Of a DNA stretch of 15,000 nucleotides, positions 7,863-15,000 are shown piece by piece; the stretch's first letter is position 1, and each line of letters opens with the position of its first letter. The DNA comes from Chrysomallon squamiferum (taxonomy: Eukaryota > Mollusca > Gastropoda > Neomphalida > Peltospiridae), in the NCBI GenBank assembly GCA_012295275.1, contig CM022668.1, positions 7,619,318-7,634,317 on the forward strand. The letters are read 5' to 3'. The translations under genes were made by a program, and so were the position numbers. The notes under the pieces were generated by a model. The model worked only from the letters and a program-made list of their open reading frames with translations. It did not search any database and was not told where the DNA came from.

Positions 7863-8439
7863 CTCTGTTAACTCGTTTTGCTCTCATTTATTGATTACAT
7901 AATGTCACAGTTCACTAGAGCGTTTCTGTAATTATCACATTTTCTCTCAAAATATAATCTAAATGTCATCTGTCCAAAGGAATAATGTATCTCCTGCTTT
8001 TTATAGATCTGCTATTAAAACAAGTAAAAATAAAATATAAAATTCTTTGCTTCTTTCACCATGTAACATCTTTTACATATTCTCATTCATTTTTTGTTTC
8101 CTCAGAGAATACCTTTCAGATTACAAAATGTCTTTTTTATTATTCTTACTTTCATTTTGTTTATTTTTTCAAAAGGACAGTTGTTGATGTTTATCAGAGA
8201 AAAGAGCTTTTTACTTTTTTGTTACTTTTTTTTTTAATATAAAAATGTGGGTTATGATAAATAAACTGAATTATGAAATCTTGTTTTCTGGCTAAGTAGA
8301 ATATTAATTCATAAAAAAATATGCATATAATCATTCTTTGCAAAATGCAAAAAAAAAAAAAAAAGAAGAAGATTATTTATGGTATTTTCTTGGGATTATT
8401 CTTTTTTTTATTAAAAATGTTTAAATACATTTTCAGTTT
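7863..8439. other. AT-rich spacer without a gene
   Basis: AT-rich, T-rich DNA with a poly-A run at 8349-8364. The + strand frame at 7985-8242 is F/L/Y/S-rich and has no motif, so I treat it as chance. Nothing else recognised. Confidence 0.55.
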
Positions 8440-8900
8440 CTTGGCACCAGTATAAATTATTAAATCACATTATCTATTATTTATCTATGGAAATAATTGT
8501 AAGAATGATTAAATCATGTTTTTATGTCTCTAGAAATGAGAATAATTATGATTAAAAATTCTCTCTATATTTTATGTCTACGGAAATGACAAAAAAAATG
8601 GAAGAAGAATGTAAAAAGATTAAATATGTTCTGTATATCATAGTTACTGATATAACAGCAGCATGGTTATCATATTAAAGCTTCATGGGTACAAAATGAT
8701 TTAATAATGATAAAATCATACTCTCTAAGTGAAGATGATTATCAAAAATGATTAAATCATAACCACGAGTTATAAAATGATCACAAAAATTATTAAGTCA
8801 TTTTCTCTATAATGATTAAATTACACCAATGATGAAATAAAATGATATGAGAAAATGAGAAAATGATTAGGAAAATGATGATTGCATCATGCTCTCTGTA
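8440..8900. repeat. Degenerate minisatellite, about 41-bp unit
   Basis: 'aatgattaaatcat' and close variants occur near 8455, 8504, 8545, 8615, 8705, 8747, 8788, 8811 and 8876. Several steps are 41-42 bp and others look like deletions or lost copies. Between them 'ctctctatattttatgtct' type words also recur. The array is old and its edges are uncertain. Confidence 0.65.
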
Positions 8901-9039
8901 CAACAATGAAAACAAAAACAAAGCTGATGAAACAATTTTTCTTTGGAAATTCGTTACATTTGACCAGTCACTATTAGCCATATTGTTTTCATTTCACCAT
9001 GACTATGAATAAACATGACCACCAAGACATCCAGGCTCA

Positions 9040-9295
9040 TAAATATTCATGTCTAATCACTCCATATTAAATATCGAATAGTGAGCAACAACCCAATCTA
9101 CAGAAGATTGACGATTTACGACAACATCGACGGGATCATTTTTTTTTTTTTTATGTCCCAGCAGCCAAAGTTCAATAACCAGAAGTGCAACATCAGTGCC
9201 GATGTTGTAAAGTGGTTGCATTATGTTGCAATTACAAGTGATTGGGTGTGTTATAAAATCCACGACTGATCTGAGTGCAGATTAGCTCAGATGTT
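9040..9295. other. Unique segment with two short perfect inverted repeats
   Basis: This stretch is more complex and contains more CpG than its surroundings, interrupted by a 14-T run (9139-9152). Perfect inverted repeats are 'caacatc'/'gatgttg' (9188-9207, 6-nt loop) and 'atctgag'/'ctcagat' (9269-9292, 10-nt loop). Frames of 60-70 codons are open on both strands, with no family motif. It could be a decayed mobile element or an old exon, but I cannot show either. Confidence 0.4.
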
Positions 9296-9373
9296 GTCTT
9301 TTATTAGCTCATTTGTGAACAATAGCTGTACACTGATAGATCTGTGTTTGTCAAAAATAACAGTAATAAACAG

Positions 9374-9567
9374 TAATAATAATAATAATAATAATAGTAA
9401 TAATAATATAATAATAATAATAATAATAATAACAATAATAATAATAGTAATAATAATGATAAAAATAATAATGATAATGATAATGATAACAACGATAACA
9501 ATAATAATAATATCAATAATAACAATAAGAACAATAATAATAACAGTAATAATAATAATAATAATAA
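9374..9567. repeat. Interrupted (AAT)n tract
   Basis: About 195 bp of AAT units with scattered 'agt', 'gat' and 'aac' interruptions. The three overlapping frames here translate to poly-I, poly-L or poly-N and are not genes. Confidence 0.96.
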
Positions 9568-9850
9568 AAAGAATAAGAAGAACAAAAAAATAATTCACTG
9601 AGAAAATAAAAATAAAAAATATTAATTAACTTTTATCCCAAACTAAACCAATTCAAAATCAAATTAAATATCAAAATAAAATATAAAATTTCTAAAAATC
9701 TCCTTTTTAAAAAAAAATAAACTATTTCTTCTCTCCATTTCACTCTCAATCCCTCCCATTTATTTTCTCACCACTGCAACAATAAACCATTAAAAGTCTT
9801 TTCCAAAGTCACCTTAACAAGAGAGCAAACATCTCATGTCTGCTGAGAGC
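9568..9850. other. A-rich spacer
   Basis: A-rich, then C/T-containing unique DNA ('ctctccatttcactctcaat' and following). No gene seen. Confidence 0.55.
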
Positions 9851-9904
9851 AGGAAGAAGCAAAGGATTATGGGTACTCAGTGTCACTTGTTCAGTGTAGA
9901 TTAC

Positions 9905-10010
9905 CTCTGTTTGGAGTAAGAAGGGGACTGAAGAGGCTAACAGTTCTCATAAGCTGGCTTTTTCTTCGCAGAGATCTTTGTTGCCAAGGATATGATGTCA
10001 TAATGGCTGC
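9905..10010 (-). CDS. Candidate exon, minus strand, in a unique island
   Basis: Region 9850-10080 is a non-repetitive, relatively GC-rich island. On the minus strand a pyrimidine-rich stretch with 'gataactctgtag' ends at 10011 (or 'gtagcag' at 10007), and a donor 'gtaatc' begins at 9904 after 'acagag'. The frame between is open in phase 1-1 and includes 'WQQRSLRRKSQLMRTVSLF', a basic, serine-rich stretch with RRKS, a kinase-site-like motif. The + strand also shows plausible signals here: donor 'gtaaga' at 9916, branch-like 'ctaac', and acceptor 'ctttttcttcgcag' ending at 9971, a possible 56-nt intron. Both cannot be right, and neither peptide is recognised. Confidence 0.15.
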
Positions 10011-10109
10011 TACAGAGTTATCGAGATGGCAACAATAACAAGAGCAAAGGAGAGAAATGAAAAACAAGTACATTTTGTGTACAAGCTTTGTGAGGCTGTA
10101 ATTGTGCTG

Positions 10110-10490
10110 GACTGTCAGTTAAATGTGACAGCTCACCAGGTGGTGTTAGGGTTAAAAGTGATAATACCAGAGATTGTAATAAATGTTAAAAGTGACAGGG
10201 TACAATAGACTGAATGGTAAATATGTTAAATGTGACACAGTACCAGATGGTAGGAATGTTAAATGTGATATGTACCAGATGGTATCAGTATTAAAAGTGA
10301 CAGTATACCAGAATGATATGTGTTAAATATACCAAATTAAATGTGGTAATACACTAGATGGTATGTATAATAAATGTAATAATATATCAGATGGTGTGTA
10401 TGTTAAAAGTGACACTATACCACAGTATGAATGTCAAACATAACAACATAGCAAATGGCTATGAAAGTTAAAAGTGATGATATTATTAGT
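10110..10490. repeat. Minisatellite, about 33-bp unit
   Basis: 'gttaaaagtgaca' and 'gttaaatgtgaca' recur near 10151, 10185, 10225, 10258, 10290, 10322, 10369, 10402, 10433 and 10467, mostly 31-34 bp apart. 'taccagatggta' lies in the second half of the better units. A short 14-bp unit at about 10336 and a 40-bp one at 10185 show indels. The 60-codon + strand frame at 10026-10208 runs partly into this array. Confidence 0.92.
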
Positions 10491-10551
10491 TTAAATAAAA
10501 TGTGAAATATATCTTTCTACAAAGAAAAAAATCTGACTTTACATTAAAAAT

Positions 10552-10578
<27 letters not shown>
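10552..10578. repeat. (AC)13 microsatellite
   Basis: Perfect AC run, followed by CATA/CACA-rich sequence to about 10630. Confidence 0.96.
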
Positions 10579-10579
<1 letters not shown>

Positions 10580-10583
<4 letters not shown>

Positions 10584-11159
10584 GTACTTAAATATATACA
10601 CATACACAGGTACACAAACACATTCATACAGTATATACATGAACTATCAACAATAAAATTAATTCACCACTAACAATACATTTGACCTTCCTCTGAAATT
10701 ATTTTTTCCAATAATACTTCTGTGTATGATTATTTATCTACAATCTGTGTATTTCAGAAACAGATGTGTTCTCATATACAACACAGTTTCACAGAAATCA
10801 TTAAGTATTATGTAAGTCATTTTATCCTTGAAATCTGGCTAAAATGGTTTAAAACATGAAATTCACAAATGATGAATGATACAGGTTAGGTTAACAAAAC
10901 TTCTGCAATCATTTTTGATGGGTAATAAAAAAATATATAAATATATTATGTTATCTGTTAATAAAATGTATTAGAATAAAAAATAAATTTTTGTTTACAT
11001 CTTGGACTAATAATTGTACTTCTTCCAAAAAAACAACTAATAAAGTTTTTAGATAACACTGTCTATTCTGTATGTAATGATGTTACATTCCATTGTTGTT
11101 TATACTTTATTATTAATAAAGCTTTGACAGCAATAAATAAATAAAACATAACTTGGAAA
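10580..11159. other. AT-rich spacer without a gene
   Basis: AT-rich unique sequence. 'aataaa' words occur but without any gene to terminate. No open frame of note on either strand. Confidence 0.6.
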
Positions 11160-11790
11160 AATATGCATAATATACTGAGATCATTTCTTCATAGTGTCAA
11201 ATATAAACTTTTATGTTTTAATAAACTGTACACAGTAATATATTTAACTATTTCTTTGTCTACACAAAGATACATTTGTATGTTTTAAAATACTCTACAT
11301 AATATATTCAAACTGTTTCTTCAAACTGGCAAAGTTAAATTCTCTATAAAATACATACATAATACATTTAGACTGTTTCATCATTTTACCAGAATTCACA
11401 TCTTATATTTTAAAATTCTGTGCTTAGTGTATTAAGAGATTGTTTCTTCAAATTACCAAAACTATGTTTTAAAATACTATACATCATGTTATAGTTATCT
11501 TATATCCACCAACAAAAACACTTCTGTTTTAAAACACTGAACACACTATATTTACAATGTTTCTTCAAATTACCAAAAGATGCTCTTTAATGTTTTAAAA
11601 CAGTGTATGTAATATATTTAAACTATTTCTTAGTACATCCAAAAATAAACTAATGTGTTTTAAGAAAACTGTACAGTAAACTACTTCTTAATATTATCAA
11701 AAATATGTTACTATGGTTAATACATCTAGATTATTTCTATATTACCAAATATGCACTTTAATGCTTTAAAATACTCGAAGATGAGGTACC
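11160..11790. repeat. Diverged minisatellite, about 62-bp unit
   Basis: A pattern of 'atgttttaaaata', then 'acataatatattta', then 'actgtttcttcaaa', then 'accaaa' recurs. The 'gttttaa' part starts near 11214, 11281, 11345, 11405, 11465, 11525, 11591, 11655, 11713 and 11762, so steps are mostly 60-67 bp. About ten copies are present, all substantially diverged. The array is old; no reading frame is conserved through it. Confidence 0.85.
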
Positions 11791-11814
11791 TTCATAGTCA
11801 CTAAATGATTGATT

Positions 11815-11840
11815 GTGTATGTGTGTGTGTGTATGTGTGT
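11815..11840. repeat. Short interrupted (GT)n
   Basis: GT run with 'gtat' interruptions. Confidence 0.9.
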
Positions 11841-11904
11841 AACACTCTGAAATGAAGAAACACAATACATACAGTTGTCAGCACAGACTAAAATCAATCA
11901 CATC

Positions 11905-11950
11905 AGCAGAGCAGTACTTACCTGCAAAAAAAGAAAAACATTTATTAGTT
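11905..11950 (-). promoter_or_regulatory. Candidate recursive splice (ratchet) site, minus strand
   Basis: Read on the minus strand, a nearly pure pyrimidine tract ending 'tttttctttttttgcag' is followed at once by 'gtaagt'. The junction lies between plus positions 11922 and 11921. A branch-like 'actaat' sits about 20-25 nt upstream of the AG. Known: recursive splice sites of long introns have exactly this zero-length-exon form, (Y)nNCAG followed by GTAAGT. Inferred: the window, or at least this part, could lie in a long intron of a minus-strand gene. It could instead be a chance juxtaposition, or an ordinary acceptor whose exon begins GTAAGT. Confidence 0.35.
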
Positions 11951-12000
11951 TTAAATATTTCAAAAATAGTTTAGGTAGACTGTAGAAAATAATGAGATAA

Positions 12001-12330
12001 TGACAATGATGATGATGATGATGATGGTGATAATAGTAATGATGAATATCATGATAATGATTATAGTGATGGTGATTGATGACAATTTCATGATGATGAT
12101 ATAATTATAATGATAATGATAAATGATTATGATAATAATGATGATTACAATAATGATTATGATAATGATGATTACAATAATGATTATGATAATAATGATG
12201 ATTACAATAATGATTATGAAGATGACTGATGAAAATTTGATAATAATGATAATGATGATGAAGATAATGACAACATTAATGATCGTGGTGATGATGATAA
12301 TAATAATATGATTATGATAGTATACACCTA
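12001..12330. repeat. (GAT/AAT)n field with a 27/30-bp higher-order repeat
   Basis: Starts with (ATG)7 at 12006-12026 and continues as mixed GAT, AAT and TGATTA words. From 12123 'atgattatgat' recurs at 12153, 12180 and 12210 (30, 27, 30 bp), each followed by 'aatgatgattacaat'. The + strand frame of 62 codons is an I/M-only artefact. Confidence 0.94.
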
Positions 12331-12392
12331 CTAATTAGATAATAAATTTAATTACTCAAAGAAAATGATTTTATGATGATAACCAATACTGC

Positions 12393-12433
12393 CATCATCA
12401 TCACCACCATCACCATCATCATCATCATCATCA
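12393..12433. repeat. (CAT)n repeat, inverted relative to the GAT field
   Basis: CAT/CAC units ending in a pure 20-bp run (12414-12433). It is the reverse complement of the (ATG)7 run at 12006-12026, about 390 bp away. Confidence 0.95.
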
Positions 12434-12469
12434 ATTTCATCATTATTATCACCTCTATCACCTAACTAA

Positions 12470-12814
12470 TTCAACTCAAATCAAAAACGGTCTGGCACCA
12501 TAAAATAAATTCACAGCCGTACACTAATGAACCTGTATTCTATAAACAGTTTATACACCCTCCCCAGGTATTTTCAGTATCTCACACCTCTAATGCAGTT
12601 ACAACAGTTAGATTGGTAATTTAAAAACTGCACCACGAACCAGGGTCTGGGCAGAGCTGTCTGAATGGTTTCGGGCGATACAGAAGCAATCACAAAGACG
12701 GTTTTTGAATGAAATTAAATTTACAGTCGCTAAGTAGTAATGGAAATGCTACAAGCACGTTAATTCCAGTTTACATCTCTCTGTGTTTTAATGTGCTTAG
12801 TGCGGTTAGGTGTC

Positions 12815-12818
<4 letters not shown>
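12470..12818. other. Unique island, frames open on both strands
   Basis: Non-repetitive DNA with several CpG. On + a frame from 12612 to a TAG at 12735 gives 41 residues including 'VWAELSEWFRAIQKQSQRRF'. On - a frame from 12727 to a TAA near 12608 gives about 39 residues. Neither has convincing splice sites on both ends or a family motif. It may be a decayed coding fragment or chance. Confidence 0.4.

Positions 12819-12902
<84 letters not shown>
12819..12902. repeat. (GT)42 microsatellite
   Basis: Perfect 84-bp GT run. Alternating GT of this length can adopt Z-DNA. Frames across it read as CVCV or HTHT artefacts. Confidence 0.98.
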
Positions 12903-12904
<2 letters not shown>

Positions 12905-13122
12905 TCATCTGTCTGTGTGTGTGTGTGTCTGTGTGTGTGTGTTTGTGTGTGTTCATCTGTGTGTGTGTGTTTGTTCATCTGTGTGTGTGTGTGTGTGTGT
13001 GAGTATCTGTGTGTGTGTGTATTCATCTGTGTGTGTGTGTGTGTGTCTGTGTGTGTGTGTTTGTGTGTGTTCATCTGTGTGTGTGTGTTTGTTCATCTGT
13101 GTGTGTGTGTGTGTGTGTGTGT
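12903..13122. repeat. 118-bp tandem duplication within a GT-rich VNTR
   Basis: The segment starting 'attcatctgt' at 12903 is repeated from 13021. 'tcatct' landmarks at 12953 and 13071 are also 118 bp apart. Over the compared stretch I see one difference (C at 12913, G at 13031). Smaller 'ttcatctgtgtgtg' modules repeat inside each copy. Confidence 0.93.
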
Positions 13123-13300
13123 TACTATAGACACAGATTTAGTAATATAATAAAAGATATACAACTGTACACTCTCTAACAAACAAACAGATGCATATAC
13201 ACATTTTATACACATTCACACATACACAGACAATTAGTATGAAAACAGATATAGAATAAATGATGTACAGATAAATACTTTCTAACCAATATGCATATAG

Positions 13301-13355
<55 letters not shown>

Positions 13356-13640
13356 TACACACATTTTCACAACTATCCTCAATTCTGACAATCAGTCATT
13401 CATTTACATTCATGTATACACACAATAATCCATTCATAGGAAGAAACATAAACATACATATACATTATTTTATAAGTATACACACATAAAGACACACATG
13501 TACACACACATACACAAACAAACACACATACACAAACACAAAGAAACACATCAAATACTTCTAAAACGAAAAACAATAAGCATATTTTTACATTAAAACA
13601 CCCATTACAAACATAAATTTCTGTATCTACAAACAACAGT
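13123..13640. repeat. CA/CATA-rich field with (AC)25
   Basis: After about 13130 the strand switches from GT-rich to CA-rich. A perfect AC run lies at 13302-13352, and 'acacacatacacaaac' words fill 13400-13560. Minus-strand frames here (C/V/Y-rich) are repeat artefacts. Confidence 0.88.
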
Positions 13641-13644
13641 TTGA

Positions 13645-13694
13645 GTACACACACACACATCACATGTTAGTATACACACACACATCACATGTTA
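13645..13694. repeat. 25-bp tandem duplication
   Basis: 13645-13669 and 13670-13694 differ at one position (C versus T in 'gtacac'/'gtatac'). Each ends 'catcacatgtta'. Confidence 0.93.
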
Positions 13695-13897
13695 AATACT
13701 TCTGTAAAAGTGCACACAGAGTAAGTAGAGTAGTTTACAGTTTGATGAAATTAGTTCTGACAGATGAACAACACCCACACAGAAGTACTGTATACAAAAC
13801 ACAGAGAAATTATCTTTGATGGCAGCCATGTTGTCAAATACCAGGCAGTACAGGAATAACTACAAAATGAAAGAATAAGTAAATAAACAAATTATGA

Positions 13898-13901
<4 letters not shown>
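13695..13901. other. Unique AT-rich spacer
   Basis: Short unique DNA between CA-rich and GT repeats. No gene seen. Confidence 0.5.

Positions 13902-13973
<72 letters not shown>
13902..13973. repeat. (TG)36 microsatellite
   Basis: Perfect 72-bp TG run, opposite in orientation to the AC run at 13302-13352. The minus-strand frame covering it (13834-14130) contains a long HTHT stretch and is an artefact. Confidence 0.98.
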
Positions 13974-13974
<1 letters not shown>

Positions 13975-14138
13975 TATGATAAATAACAAATGAATAGATA
14001 TATTAGTAAAAGAAACCACTACATAACTGGTAAAAATAACTATAAACAATTGGTTAAAATGATAACCCCACAGAAGTACCAAAACTAACCAGAATAATAA
14101 AAAATCAACTGATAGTGAGTGTGTGAGCATTTTAAAAA

Positions 14139-14308
14139 TTTTTTTTTTTTACAAATATTTGTTAATGTCCATGCAGTGAATAACAACACAGGACAAAAAA
14201 AAAAAAAAAAAAAATACCACACATTTAATTCTGACATTTTAAAAAAGAGATAAAATATGGAAATATGGCATGCCAAACACTCACTGCTTTATTATTTTTT
14301 TTTTTTTT
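14139..14308. repeat. Cluster of homopolymer runs
   Basis: T12 at 14139-14150, A20 at 14195-14214 and T14 at 14295-14308, separated by short unique DNA. An A14 run follows at 14586-14599. The opposite-facing T and A runs could be ends of small retroposed pieces, but no body sequence supports that. Confidence 0.85.
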
Positions 14309-14585
14309 CATGTCTGGGATTCTTAAAAACACAGCCACTATGGCTTCAGCTAGATCTGGCTTCGGAATTGATTAGCAATTAAAAGCAAAGATGCTTTCCC
14401 TTGAGACTTACAGCATCCCCTACCATAGCGTGATATATCTGTGTTTATAACACGTCTTCACTTATGTCCAAGGTAAATATGTCATTGGATGCATATCTGA
14501 GGCTCTGCTAATGGGAATGAGACATAAATGTGTGTTACTGGGTTGTAAGAGAGAAGATGGATACATCCTCTAGATGGCAGTTTAT
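14309..14585. other. Unique region, no gene supported
   Basis: Relatively complex sequence. A splice-like pair (acceptor ending 14413, donor at 14472) surrounds 58 bp that contain stops in all three frames, so it is not a coding exon. Confidence 0.5.
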
Positions 14586-14694
14586 AAAAAAAAAAAAAAG
14601 CAAATAGGTTTGTTTTTTGTTATAGGGATTTGGTAATATGGTCTGTTTAAGATTACATAATTTATTTTTTTACTTAGCTAGAGAAAGATAATAT

Positions 14695-15000
<306 letters not shown>

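Noticed and set aside
9284-9295. tagctcagatg, resembling a tRNA A box
   Set aside because: No B box follows at tRNA spacing, and the motif is part of a short inverted repeat.
9287-9598. Three frames of about 100 codons of poly-I, poly-L and poly-N
   Set aside because: They are the three readings of an (AAT)n repeat.
10884-10895. aggttaggtta, resembling telomeric TTAGG repeats
   Set aside because: Only two partial units; no interstitial telomere array.
12760-13150. Several frames of 60-119 codons on both strands
   Set aside because: They translate GT/CA repeats into CVCV or HTHT strings and carry no gene signal.
14414-14471. Segment with a good acceptor and a gtaaat donor
   Set aside because: All three frames contain stops, so it cannot be an internal coding exon.

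Overview
This window looks like non-coding nuclear DNA from an animal with a large, AT-rich genome crowded with simple sequence repeats. It has no operon-like gene packing, no ribosome-binding sites, no long open reading frame and no recognisable protein family. It is dominated by very long dinucleotide runs (GA, CT, GT, CA, TA), TAA and GAT/CAT runs, TCTG tracts, homopolymers and several diverged minisatellites. That style is common in molluscs, decapods and some other invertebrates. I cannot fix the taxon from this sequence; a mollusc is only a guess.

Layout. 1-869: AT-rich sequence with poly-T. 870-1348: a 35-bp tandem array. 1349-2012: CATA-rich sequence, TAA repeats and two short tandem duplications. 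2012-2203: a more complex segment flanked by 11-bp direct repeats and holding a hairpin. 2220-2735: A-rich tract, (TA)n-(GA)n compound repeat and TC/TG block. 2760-3020: a non-repetitive island with the best exon-like segment (2932-2994, + strand). 3041-3600 is pyrimidine-rich and 3611-4110 A-rich. 4250-4325: a tRNA-like, possibly SINE-derived fragment. 4441-4864: (CT)44 facing a purine-rich block that ends in (GA)30. 5560-5905: a second, unrelated 35-bp array whose unit carries a palindrome. 6698-7171: two + strand exon-like segments whose phases would join. 7508-7862, 8440-8900, 10110-10490 and 11160-11790: four more diverged arrays of about 20, 41, 33 and 62 bp. 9374-9567: (AAT)n. 11905-11950 on the minus strand: an acceptor fused directly to a donor, the signature of a recursive-splicing ratchet point. 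12001-13973: GAT/CAT and GT/CA repeat fields. 14695-15000: purine-rich DNA running into (GA)n at the window edge.

The simplest reading is intergenic DNA or the inside of a very long intron. No gene is established here. The exon-like segments are the only coding candidates and they do not agree on a strand. They are reported with low confidence as positions to test against RNA data. The striking content is repeat architecture: at least six independent minisatellites within 11 kb, and repeated pairing of complementary simple repeats in opposite orientation.
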